From the NCBI RefSeq assembly GCF_030695125.1, contig NZ_JAUYTP010000085.1, forward strand, positions 1 through 64,000: a DNA stretch of 64,000 nucleotides, in the 5' to 3' direction. The notes beneath the pieces were generated by a model. That model was not told the origin of the DNA and made no database searches. It saw only the letters and a program-made list of their open reading frames with translations. Each line of letters begins with the position of its first letter. Within the stretch, counting starts at the first letter, position 1. Origin of the DNA: Allobosea sp. (GTDB lineage: Bacteria; Pseudomonadota; Alphaproteobacteria; Rhizobiales; Beijerinckiaceae). Shown piece by piece: positions 51,451 through 59,024 of the stretch. The position numbers and the translations under genes were made by a program.

Positions 51451-51610
51451 GGTGCAGGCTCCATGAGGCGCTCTGCCTCGACGCAACGATCGCACATTTC
51501 CGGCTTCGATGCCGTGTCAATCGACTGGCGGTGACGGCGAGCGGCGGGTCGCTGGCGTCGGGCTGCCGGGGCCGCGAAGCCGCCGAGGCGATGGCCTTAT
51601 TTACCCGCCG

Positions 51611-51618
51611 TTAACCAT
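51611..51618. promoter_or_regulatory. Candidate CtrA half-site upstream of minC
   Basis: TTAACCAT, the half-site form recognised by the cell-cycle regulator CtrA in several alphaproteobacteria, lies 38 bases before the minC ATG in an AT-rich patch. A second TTAACCA occurs at 51667, inside the minC coding start. Matches of eight bases can arise by chance. Confidence 0.35.
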
Positions 51619-51655
51619 TGTCTCGATACACCGAAGACACCGAAAATTTACCAAG

Positions 51656-52405
51656 ATGACCGCCGTGTTAACCAAACCCAGGCCCATCCGCCTCAAGGGG
51701 CGATCCTATCTTGCGCTGACGCTGACGCCGGAACTCCCCGTCGAGGACTGGCTGGTGCGGCTCGACGAACTGGCGGCCTTGTCCGCTGGCTTCTTCCTGC
51801 GGCGGCCCGTGGTGCTCGACATCGAGGGGCTCGATCTCGACCGTTCGGAGCTGCGCGATCTCGTCGACAAGCTCTGCGCCCGCGGTGTCCGGATCATGGG
51901 CATCGAAGGCGCCCGCGCCTCGATGCTGGGGGCCGATCTGCCGCCGGCGATGTCGGGCGGGCGCTCGGCCGCCGATGTCGAGGCCCCCGTCGCCGACCCG
52001 GCGCCGGAGCCGGTGTCGGCCATGGCGATCGCCGCGGAAAGCATCGTGCGCTCCGATCCCGGGCCGGCCAAGCCGACACCCTCGATCATCGTCACCCAGC
52101 CGGTGCGCTCGGGCCAGTCGCTCTTCTTCCCCGAGGGCGACGTCACCATCGTCGGCTCGGTGGCCTCGGGCGCCGAGATCGTCGCGGGCGGCTCGATCCA
52201 TGTCTACGGCACGCTGCGCGGTCGCGCGCTCGCTGGCACCATGGGCAATGCCTCCGCCCGCATCTTCTGTAGCCGGCTCGAGGCCGAGCTGCTGGCGATC
52301 GACGGCTTCTACAAGACCGCCGAGGACATGGAGCCGGAGCTGCGCGGCAAGGCCGTGCAGATCTGGCTCGAAGGCGAAACATTCAAGGTCGGGTCGATCG
52401 CCTGA
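51656..52405 (+). CDS. minC: MinC septum-site inhibitor
   Basis: A 249-residue inhibitor of FtsZ assembly at the cell poles. ATG 51656 begins MTAVLTKPRPIRLKGRSYLA, the usual N-terminal domain start. A Pro/Ala linker (about residues 105-140) joins to the C-terminal beta-helix: VRSGQSLFFPEGDVTIVGSV, GAEIVAGGSIHVYGTLRGRA, GNASARIFCSRLEAELLAI. The C-domain binds MinD, encoded 32 bases downstream. Normal length for the family. Confidence 0.95.
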   Translation: MTAVLTKPRPIRLKGRSYLALTLTPELPVEDWLVRLDELAALSAGFFLRRPVVLDIEGLDLDRSELRDLVDKLCARGVRIMGIEGARASMLGADLPPAMSGGRSAADVEAPVADPAPEPVSAMAIAAESIVRSDPGPAKPTPSIIVTQPVRSGQSLFFPEGDVTIVGSVASGAEIVAGGSIHVYGTLRGRALAGTMGNASARIFCSRLEAELLAIDGFYKTAEDMEPELRGKAVQIWLEGETFKVGSIA

Positions 52406-52437
52406 CCACGCGACATCGGGACAATCGGGAGACGTTT

Positions 52438-53253
52438 ATGGGCAAGGTCATCGTGGTCACCTCGGGCAAGGGCGGCGTCGGCAAGACGACGTCGTCCGCC
52501 GCGCTGGGGGCAGCGCTCGCGAAGGGCGGCGACAAGGTGGTGGTGGTGGATTTCGACGTCGGGCTGCGCAATCTCGACCTGGTGATGGGCGCCGAGCGAC
52601 GGGTGGTCTACGACCTCGTCAACGTCATCCAGGGCGAAGCCAAGCTGACCCAGGCGCTGATCCGCGACAAACGCGTCGAGACGCTCTACCTGCTGCCCGC
52701 CTCGCAGACCCGCGACAAGGACAACCTCACCTCCGAGGGCGTCGAGAAGGTCATCGCCGCGCTTAAGAGCGTGTTCGACTGGGTCATCTGCGACAGCCCC
52801 GCCGGCATCGAGCGCGGCGCGACGCTGGCCATGCGCCATGCCGACATCGCCATCGTGGTGACCAACCCGGAGGTCTCCTCGGTGCGCGATTCCGACCGCA
52901 TCATCGGCCTGCTCGATTCCAAGACGCTCAGGGCCGAGAACGGCGAGCACATGGAGAAGCATCTTCTCCTGACGCGCTACGACCCTGTCCGCGCCGAACG
53001 CGGCGACATGCTCAAGGTCGACGATGTGCTCGAGATCCTGTCGATCCCGCTGCTCGGCATCATCCCCGAGAGCATGGACGTTCTGCGCGCCTCCAATCTG
53101 GGTTGCCCGGTGACGCTGGCTGACGACCGCAGCGCGCCCTCGATCGCCTATTGCGACGCCGCCCGCCGTCTCAAGGGCGAAAACCTGCCGATCATGATCC
53201 CGGGCGAGAAGCGCGGCTTCTTCGGCAAGATCTTCGGAAGGAAAGCGGCATGA
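52438..53253 (+). CDS. minD: MinD septum-site ATPase
   Basis: A 271-residue membrane-associated ATPase that recruits MinC and is displaced by MinE. The deviant Walker A is SGKGGVGKTT near residue 10, followed by VVVVDFDVGLRNLDLVMG and WVICDSPAGIE. The C-terminal amphipathic membrane-targeting helix is EKRGFFGKIFGRKAA. It overlaps minE by four bases (ATGA), so the two are made together in the ratio needed for oscillation. Confidence 0.97.
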   Translation: MGKVIVVTSGKGGVGKTTSSAALGAALAKGGDKVVVVDFDVGLRNLDLVMGAERRVVYDLVNVIQGEAKLTQALIRDKRVETLYLLPASQTRDKDNLTSEGVEKVIAALKSVFDWVICDSPAGIERGATLAMRHADIAIVVTNPEVSSVRDSDRIIGLLDSKTLRAENGEHMEKHLLLTRYDPVRAERGDMLKVDDVLEILSIPLLGIIPESMDVLRASNLGCPVTLADDRSAPSIAYCDAARRLKGENLPIMIPGEKRGFFGKIFGRKAA

Positions 53254-53513
53254 ACTTCCGTCGTTTCTTTTCGCGCGCCCAATCGGCCCCCGCCGCCCGC
53301 GAGCGCCTCAAGGTCCTGCTGGCGCATGAGCGCGCTGCCGTCGGCGATTCCGACCTGGTAACGAAGCTGCGCGACGAGATCCTGCGTGCGATCTCGAAGC
53401 ACATGCAGATCGATTCCGACAAGGTCAGCGTCAAGATGGAGCGCGGCGCCCAGGTCTCGACGCTGGCCGTCGATATCGAGATCCCCTTCGAACTCACCCG
53501 GAAGGCCGCCTGA
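53250..53513 (+). CDS. minE: MinE topological specificity factor
   Basis: An 87-residue protein. The N-terminal membrane and MinD-contact segment is MNFRRFFSRAQSAPAARERL, followed by the conserved KVLLAHERA stretch and the C-terminal dimer domain (LRDEILRAISKHMQIDSDKV). It stimulates MinD ATPase and confines MinCD to the poles. Complete and normal in length; it ends the min operon, with a terminator downstream. Confidence 0.96.
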   Translation: MNFRRFFSRAQSAPAARERLKVLLAHERAAVGDSDLVTKLRDEILRAISKHMQIDSDKVSVKMERGAQVSTLAVDIEIPFELTRKAA

Positions 53514-53555
53514 GGCGGCGGTCCGGCCAGGCATCCCCGCCCGATCCCTGCGCTT

Positions 53556-53582
53556 CGCCCCGGTCAGCGTTCGACCGGGGCG
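53556..53582. terminator. Bidirectional terminator between minE and the MFS gene
   Basis: CGCCCCGGTC and GACCGGGGCG form a perfect 10-bp stem with a 7-base loop. It overlaps the last codons of the convergent MFS gene. Confidence 0.75.
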
Positions 53583-54811
53583 GGCGTCATCGCGACGGGG
53601 TAGCGTGACAGCACAAACAGCGCGGCAGCCGCCGCGCCCGAGAGCAGGATTAGCAGGATCGTGCTCGGCATGAGCCCGGCCCGCTCGACCATGACCGCGA
53701 AGGCCACCGGCGCGGCCGCGCGGATGGCCAGTCCTGGTGCCGAGAGCTTGCCCAGCATCGCGCCATAGCCGGCCGGGCCGAAGAGCCGCAGCGGCACCGT
53801 GCCTCGCACGATCGAGCTCAGCCCCATGCTGACGCCATAGGCGATGGCGAAGAGCCCGGCGAGAGTCGCCGTCGTGCCGCTGACCAGCAGCAGCGCAAAG
53901 CCGATCGGCATCAGCGTCGCCGAAACCCAGGCCGTCGTCGTCGGCTCCAGATTGGTGCCAAACAGCATTTCGACCAGCCGTCCGGCCACCTGCGAGGGGC
54001 CCACCATCGCGCCGATGCCGACGGCGAGCGCCCCGCTGAGGCCCAGTCCCTGCAGCATCGTCAGCATATGCACCGACATCGCCGACATGACGAAACCCTG
54101 CAGGGAGAACGCCAGGGCCAGCAGCAGGAAGGCGCGGGTTCGCGCCGAGCCGACAAGATAGGCTTCCGGCGCGTCGTTTGGCCTGTCGGCATGCGCTGTG
54201 ACAGCCTTCGGGCCGCCCCGCGCGGGCAGCAGCACGAGATGCAGGGGAAGGCACAGGGCGAGATAGCCGAGCGCGTAAATCTGGTAGATGGCCCGCCAAT
54301 CGTAGACGGAGAGCAGCGCCGTGGTCAGCGGCCAGAACAGGGTCGAGGCGAAGCCGCCGATCAGGGTGAGCTTGCTGATCGCACGCCGCGCGCCCGCGCC
54401 CTCGGCTTGCGTCAGCGCGGTGAAGGCGGCGTCATAGAGCACCAGCGTCGAGACGGTCTCGAGCACGATCATGGCCCCGTAGAAGCTCACAGGCTCGCGC
54501 GCCTGAGACAGGGCGTAGAGCGATCCGGCGGCGAGAACCGCACCCAGGCTCATCATCGCCCGCGTGCCGTAACGGTCGATCAGCTTGCCGGAAAAGGGAG
54601 CCGCCAGACCGCCGGCCAGCAAGCCGGCCGCGAAGGCGCCATAGGTCCATTCCGGGGCCCAGCCGAAGCTCTTGGTCATCTCGGGGGCGAGCACGGCGAA
54701 GGCATAGTACAGCGCGCCATAGCCGGCGACCTGGGTGACGCCGAGCGCGAGGATCAGACCCAGACCGCCGCGCGCGGCGGGCTGGGGGAGCGATGTGGGC
54801 AGGGTCGTCAT
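53564..54811 (-). CDS. MFS efflux transporter, third gene of an ArsR-led operon
   Basis: A 415-residue major facilitator with about twelve hydrophobic helices. The start has LILALGVTQVAGYGALYYAF and FGWAPEWTYGAFAAGLLAGG; the loop 2-3 motif is GKLIDRYGTRAMMSLGAVLA. The N-terminal pattern resembles MFS transporters found with arsenic and metalloid resistance genes (ArsK-like or related), though this is not decisive. It starts where the flavoprotein gene ends (one base shared) and so belongs to the arsR-flavoprotein-MFS operon. Probably exports the modified toxicant. Confidence 0.85.
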   Translation of the reverse strand: MTTLPTSLPQPAARGGLGLILALGVTQVAGYGALYYAFAVLAPEMTKSFGWAPEWTYGAFAAGLLAGGLAAPFSGKLIDRYGTRAMMSLGAVLAAGSLYALSQAREPVSFYGAMIVLETVSTLVLYDAAFTALTQAEGAGARRAISKLTLIGGFASTLFWPLTTALLSVYDWRAIYQIYALGYLALCLPLHLVLLPARGGPKAVTAHADRPNDAPEAYLVGSARTRAFLLLALAFSLQGFVMSAMSVHMLTMLQGLGLSGALAVGIGAMVGPSQVAGRLVEMLFGTNLEPTTTAWVSATLMPIGFALLLVSGTTATLAGLFAIAYGVSMGLSSIVRGTVPLRLFGPAGYGAMLGKLSAPGLAIRAAAPVAFAVMVERAGLMPSTILLILLSGAAAAALFVLSRYPVAMTPAPVER

Positions 54812-56214
54812 CAGGCCGTCGTCAGCTCCGCTTCGCGTACGGCCGTGCCGCAGCCGCAGCCGGTCTGGCCGGCTTCCTTCGCCTGCGAGTCGTCGGCGCA
54901 GCAGGCGGCGCTGGCGGCCGGAGCCGGCCCGCCGCAGCAGCCCGCCGCAGCCGTCTTGCCGCCGCCCGCCTTGCCGCCGCCCGGCGTGGCGCTGCAGACG
55001 CCCGTCTCCGGCAGCACGAGCTCGACCCGCCGCGCCGCCTCGTGGTCGCCTGCGAGCGCCGCGACGATGGAGCGGACCTGCTCATGGCCCGTCGCAAGCA
55101 GGAAGGTCGGGGCCCTGCCATAGGACTTCATTCCGGCGATGTAGAAGCCGGGCTCGGGATGAGCGAGCTCGGCTGCGCCATGCGGGCGTACCGTGCCGCA
55201 GGAGTGTTCGTTGGGGTCGATCAGCGGCGCCAGGACCGGCGGGCATTCCAGCGCCGGGTCGAGCGCGACCCGCAATTCCCTGAGCGGGCCGAGGTCTGGC
55301 CGAAAGCCGGTGGCGACGATCAGTTCGTCGACCGGGACAGTGCGGCCGTCATCGGCGATCAGCCGCAGGCCGGCTGCGAGGCGCTCGATGCGGTCGAGCC
55401 GGTATCCGGTTTCGACGATCAGGCGGCCGCTCTCGACGAGCCGCGCGATGCGCAGACCGAGTTCGCCGCGCGCCGACAGCTGGTCGGCGGCCCCCCCGCC
55501 ATAAGCCTTGGCGACATCGGCTCCGCGATAGAGCCAGGTGATGGCCGTCGCCGTGGGGGCGTCGGGAAGGGCGGCGAGTGCGGTCAGCGTGCCCACAGCC
55601 GAATGGCCGCCGCCGAGCACGGCGACCCTGCGGCCTGCATAGCGCGCGCGATCGACGCCGAGCACATCCGGCATGCCGTAGCGGATGAGGTCCGCATTCG
55701 GCATCTCGCCGATCGCGGGTAGCCCGCCCGAACCGGCGGGATTGGGCGAGAACCAGGTGCCGGAGGCGTCGATGACGGCGTCCGCGAAGAGCGTCGTCTC
55801 CTCGCTGCCGGCGCGGCAGCGCAGCGCGAAGGGCGCGGTCTCGCGCCCGGCGGTGCGGACCTTGTCGAAGCCGCGGCGCGAGACGGCGAGGACTTCGGTT
55901 CCGAGGCGGATGCGGTCGCGCAATGCGGGCACGGCGGCCAGCGGGGCGAGGTAGCGCGCCACGAGGTCGCCGCCGGTCGGATAGGCGGCGCCGTCCGGGC
56001 GCGTCCAGCCGACCGTCTTCAGCAGCCGCTCGGCTGCCGCATCGACATTGAAGGCCCAGGGGGAGAACATCGGCACATGCGCCCAGTGTCGGACGGCATG
56101 GCCGACCGCAGTCCCCTTCTCCAGCACGACCGGATCGAGCCCGCGCTCGAGCGCATGCGCGGCGGCCGCAAGGCCCACCGGTCCCGCCCCGATGATGGCG
56201 ATGGTCTGGCTCAT
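54811..56214 (-). CDS. FAD/NAD(P)-dependent flavoprotein with cysteine-rich tail, in ArsR-led operon
   Basis: A 467-residue flavin-containing monooxygenase-like enzyme. The FAD loop is IIGAGPVGLAAAAHALERG at the N-terminus; the NADPH loop is RRVAVLGGGHSAVGTLTALA near residue 195; the VDELIVATGFRPDLGPL motif ends the core. From about residue 405 the chain has a Gly/Ala-rich tail with seven cysteines (GVCSA, GCCGG, ACCAD, GCGCG), good for binding a soft metal or arsenic. Flavoproteins with MFS partners behind arsR are known in arsenic islands (ArsO-type). The reaction here is not established. The start ATG 56214 lies 33 bases after the arsR-like stop. Confidence 0.85.
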   Translation of the reverse strand: MSQTIAIIGAGPVGLAAAAHALERGLDPVVLEKGTAVGHAVRHWAHVPMFSPWAFNVDAAAERLLKTVGWTRPDGAAYPTGGDLVARYLAPLAAVPALRDRIRLGTEVLAVSRRGFDKVRTAGRETAPFALRCRAGSEETTLFADAVIDASGTWFSPNPAGSGGLPAIGEMPNADLIRYGMPDVLGVDRARYAGRRVAVLGGGHSAVGTLTALAALPDAPTATAITWLYRGADVAKAYGGGAADQLSARGELGLRIARLVESGRLIVETGYRLDRIERLAAGLRLIADDGRTVPVDELIVATGFRPDLGPLRELRVALDPALECPPVLAPLIDPNEHSCGTVRPHGAAELAHPEPGFYIAGMKSYGRAPTFLLATGHEQVRSIVAALAGDHEAARRVELVLPETGVCSATPGGGKAGGGKTAAAGCCGGPAPAASAACCADDSQAKEAGQTGCGCGTAVREAELTTA

Positions 56215-56247
56215 GTCGTTCCTCCTCTCCAGTGAACGCCGGCGCCG

Positions 56248-56565
56248 TCAGGCGGCGCTGGCGTCGGATGTCTCGCAGCACTCGTCGCGGCAGCATTCCG
56301 CCACGAGGAAAGCGACGAGGCCGTTCATCACGTCGAAATTCGCGCGGCAGACGAGGGTGCGGCCCTGCCGCTCCTGCGTCACCAGTCCGGCCACGATCAG
56401 CGCCTTCAGATGAAAGGAGAGCGTCGACTGGGCGATGCCCAGCCTGCTCTGGCAATCCCCGACCGAGAGACCGCCATGGCCGGCGCGGACGAGGGCGCGG
56501 TAGAGCGAAAGCCGGGTCAGGTTGCCCAGTGCCTCCAGTCGCGATGCGGCGATGATCGTTTCCAT
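56248..56565 (-). CDS. ArsR-family repressor with C-terminal cysteine pairs
   Basis: A 105-residue winged-helix repressor. The recognition helix region is GIAQSTLSFHLKALIVAGLV, followed by the wing TQERQGRTLVCRANF. The C-terminus carries two vicinal cysteine pairs (ECCRDECCET), and further cysteines lie in GDCQ and VCRA, so an As(III) or other soft-metal site is plausible. It is first in the operon and an ATATCGAT direct repeat lies upstream. The classic ELCVCDL site of plasmid ArsR is absent, so metal sensing uses another site, as in several ArsR subtypes. Confidence 0.9.
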   Translation of the reverse strand: METIIAASRLEALGNLTRLSLYRALVRAGHGGLSVGDCQSRLGIAQSTLSFHLKALIVAGLVTQERQGRTLVCRANFDVMNGLVAFLVAECCRDECCETSDASAA

Positions 56566-56599
56566 GCCGCGAGCATGTCCGACGACGCAGCGGTCGTCA

Positions 56600-56625
56600 A
56601 TCGATATTTCCGGTTTTATCGATAT
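56600..56625. promoter_or_regulatory. Candidate ArsR operator: repeated ATCGATAT
   Basis: Two exact copies of ATCGATAT (56600-56607 and 56618-56625), 18 bases apart, lie about 35-60 bases upstream of the arsR-like start on an AT-rich patch. The ATCGAT core is palindromic, so each copy could be a half or full site. Near-two-turn spacing suits dimeric repressor binding to one face. Confidence 0.55.
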
Positions 56626-56754
56626 AAAGAGTCGCGGCTGGCGCCCCGTCAGAACCGGTAGAATCGCCGCGCATTGCCGTGGAGCAGTCGGGCGCGCGCC
56701 GGCTCGTACATCGCCGCCCTATCCGTCCTGTCCTCCCGGTGGCTGATGCCGTGG

Positions 56755-57687
56755 TCAGGGAGACAGGACTGGACCGGGATGGTGCGCGTCTTCGCTGTCG
56801 GCCAGATGCTGCATGGCGCCGACCACGGACTCGACGAAGCCCAGCGCCAAGGGCGAGCGGAATCGTCCGGCCGGCCAGACGACGCCGACATCGTACAGCA
56901 CCTTCGGATGGAAGGGCCGCACGACGATGCCCCGACCGCCATATTCGGCCGCGGTGTAGGGATCGACGATGCCGATTCCGGCGCCCGAGGCGACCAGCGA
57001 GCAGGCGATCATCGAGAGCGGCGTCTCGACGCGGATCTGTCGCGTCACCCGGGCGGCTGAAAACAGCGCGTCGGTGCGGTAGCGCCACTGCGTCGAACCC
57101 GCCAGCGAGACGAAGGGCTCGCCGACGAAGTCGAGCGGCTCGATCACCGCCTTCTCCGCCAGTCGGTGGCCTTCCGGCACCACCGCCACGGCCGCCACGG
57201 AGGGCAGTTGCTCGGCATCGATATGGGGAAAGTCGAGCGGGTATTGCGCGAAGCCGATATCGCAGAAGCCGGTCGCGACCCAGTCGACGACCTGCGACGA
57301 GATGCTGCCATAGATCGCGATGTCGAGGCCCGGCTTGTCCTTCATATAGGCCGCGACGAGACGCGGCAGGAAGCCGACATTGAAGGTCGGCAGGGCGGCG
57401 ATGCGCAGGCTGCCCGACAGCCCATCGCGGAGGTTGCGGGCGGCATTGTGAATCTGCTCCAGCCCGACGAACTGGCGCTCGACCTCGCGGTATAACGAAA
57501 GCGCCTCGTTGGTGGGCACCAGCCTTGTTCCGCGCCGCTCGAACAGCGTCAGCCCCAGCACATATTGCAGATCATGGATCAATCGCGTCACGGCCGGCTG
57601 GCTGATATTCAGCGCCTTTGCCGCCGAGGTAACCCCTCCGGTGACGATGACGGTTCGAAAGGCTTCGATCTGACGGGGATTCAGCAT
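56755..57687 (-). CDS. LysR-type regulator divergent from an amine/opine-type operon
   Basis: A 310-residue LysR regulator. ATG 57687 (MLNPRQIEAFRTVIVTGGVT) is preferred; an in-frame ATG nine codons upstream (57714) is possible. The helix-turn-helix is SAAKALNISQPAVTRLIHDL; the effector domain starts at SLRIAALPTFNVGFLPRLVA. Its N-terminus resembles the LysR at 26613. It is divergent from an ABC-transporter and oxidoreductase operon, and a T-N11-A box lies between, so it is the likely activator of that operon. Confidence 0.9.
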   Translation of the reverse strand: MLNPRQIEAFRTVIVTGGVTSAAKALNISQPAVTRLIHDLQYVLGLTLFERRGTRLVPTNEALSLYREVERQFVGLEQIHNAARNLRDGLSGSLRIAALPTFNVGFLPRLVAAYMKDKPGLDIAIYGSISSQVVDWVATGFCDIGFAQYPLDFPHIDAEQLPSVAAVAVVPEGHRLAEKAVIEPLDFVGEPFVSLAGSTQWRYRTDALFSAARVTRQIRVETPLSMIACSLVASGAGIGIVDPYTAAEYGGRGIVVRPFHPKVLYDVGVVWPAGRFRSPLALGFVESVVGAMQHLADSEDAHHPGPVLSP

Positions 57688-57711
57688 GGTTTCCGACGGG
57701 CAAAACCGAGA

Positions 57712-57727
57712 CATAACATTTCGGTAT
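57712..57727. promoter_or_regulatory. LysR box between the LysR gene and the ABC operon
   Basis: CATAACAT-N6-AT with a T-N11-A core (T57714, A57726), and the symmetric form ATA-N9-TAT (57713-57727). A TACAAT -10-like element follows at 57758-57763 with no good -35, fitting an activator-dependent promoter for the operon starting at 57811. Confidence 0.6.
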
Positions 57728-57810
57728 GGATTGCGCGATTCATTCGATTTGACCCGTTACAATCTGTCGCAGAACCTTCACGGATCACTCGCAAAAATGA
57801 GGAGGGGTTC

Positions 57811-58848
57811 ATGAAGTTCTCTTGGGTTGGACTGCTGCTGACGACCACCGCGCTGGCGACGTCCGGCGCCGCCATGGCGCAGCAGAAGACGATGTTCGTG
57901 GCCGGCTATGGCGGGTCCTACGAGCAGACCATGCGCAAGGAGGTCATTCCGGTCTTCGAGAAGCAGGCCAACGTCAAGATCGAGTACGTCGCCGGCAACT
58001 CGACCGACACCCTCGCCAAGCTCCAGGCCCAGAAGGGCAACCAGCAGATCGACGTCGCCATCGTCGATGACGGCCCGGCCTATCAGGCGGTCGCGCTCGG
58101 CTTCTGCGGCACGCTGACCGACGGCCCCGTCTACAAGGACGTCGCCCCGGTGATGAAGTTCAAGTCGAACAAGGGCGTCGGCCTCGGCCTCGTCGCGACC
58201 GGCCTGTTCTACAACACCAAGGTCTTCGCCGAGAACAAATGGCCGGCCCCGACCTCCTGGAACGATCTCAAGTCCAAGACCTACGGCAAGAAGATCGTCA
58301 CCCCGCCGATCAACAACACCTATGGCCTGCATGCCCTGATCGCGATGGCGCAGATCGGCGGCGGCGGCGAATCCAATATCGAGCCGGGCTTCAAGACCTT
58401 CAAGGACGAGATCAACCCGAACGTCATCGCCTATGAGCCGTCCCCGGCGAAGATGACCGAGCTGTTCCAGAACGGCCAGGCCGTGCTCGGCGTCTGGGGC
58501 TCGGGCCGCGTCAAGGCCTTTGCCGACACCGGCTTCCCGGTCGCCTTCGTCTATCCGAAGGAAGGCAGCTTCGCGCTCGGCGTGGCCGCCTGCCCGGTCG
58601 AGGGCGCCAAGAACCCAGCCGAGGCCAACGCCTTCATCCAGTTCATGCTCTCGCCCGCGATCCAGAAGATCATGGCCATCGGCGCCGGCTTCGGCCCCGC
58701 CAACACGACCGTGACCCTGACCAAGGACGAGCAGAAGGGCCTGCCCTATGGCGACGAGGTCAAGGCGCTGAAGGCGGTCGACTGGGACATCGCCAACGCC
58801 AAGCGCGAGGAATGGACCAAGCGCTGGAACCGCGAGATCGAGCGGTAA
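57811..58848 (+). CDS. ABC substrate-binding protein, polyamine/opine type (PotD-like)
   Basis: A 345-residue periplasmic binding protein. ATG 57811 has GAGGAGGGG just upstream. The signal peptide is LLLTTTALATSGAAMAQ. The fold is the spermidine/putrescine-type (VAGYGGSYEQTMRKEVIPVF, QIDVAIVDDGPAYQAVALGF, YEPSPAKMTELFQNGQAVLG). It feeds the two permeases and ATPase encoded downstream. The ligand may be a polyamine, an opine or another small amine; the oxidoreductase genes at the end of the operon favour a compound with an oxidisable C-N bond. Confidence 0.9.
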   Translation: MKFSWVGLLLTTTALATSGAAMAQQKTMFVAGYGGSYEQTMRKEVIPVFEKQANVKIEYVAGNSTDTLAKLQAQKGNQQIDVAIVDDGPAYQAVALGFCGTLTDGPVYKDVAPVMKFKSNKGVGLGLVATGLFYNTKVFAENKWPAPTSWNDLKSKTYGKKIVTPPINNTYGLHALIAMAQIGGGGESNIEPGFKTFKDEINPNVIAYEPSPAKMTELFQNGQAVLGVWGSGRVKAFADTGFPVAFVYPKEGSFALGVAACPVEGAKNPAEANAFIQFMLSPAIQKIMAIGAGFGPANTTVTLTKDEQKGLPYGDEVKALKAVDWDIANAKREEWTKRWNREIER

Positions 58849-58861
58849 GGCTCCGTCCGTC

Positions 58862-58895
58862 ATTCTCGGGCGCCGCGACGCGGCGACCCGAGAAT
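58862..58895. terminator. Strong hairpin after the binding-protein gene
   Basis: ATTCTCGGG plus CGCCGCG pairs with CGCGGCG plus CCCGAGAAT, giving 16 base pairs with one bulged A and a one-base centre. It lies 14 bases after the binding-protein stop, and so could stop most transcripts or protect the mRNA end, giving more binding protein than permease, as is common in ABC operons. It belongs to the same repeat cluster as the element at 58919. Confidence 0.65.
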
Positions 58896-58918
58896 CTCGT
58901 GACGAGCACATCGCCACC

Positions 58919-58990
58919 GTCATGCTCGGGCTTGACCCGGGCATCTCGTCCCAGGCGTTCAGAGATGGTCGGGTCAAGCCCGACCATGAC
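58919..58990. repeat. Palindromic intergenic repeat (family B)
   Basis: The left arm GTCATGCTCGGGCTTGACCC (58919-58938) extends to CATCT at 58946; the right arm (58963-58990) is its near reverse complement, GGGTCAAGCCCGACCATGAC. They match over about 27 positions with three differences and an 16-base centre. It sits between the binding-protein gene and the ATPase gene. Repeats of this look are widespread in Hyphomicrobiales intergenic DNA. Confidence 0.85.
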
Positions 58991-59024
58991 GCCCGATCTT
59001 TGAGCTGAAACCTTCGAAAGTCCC

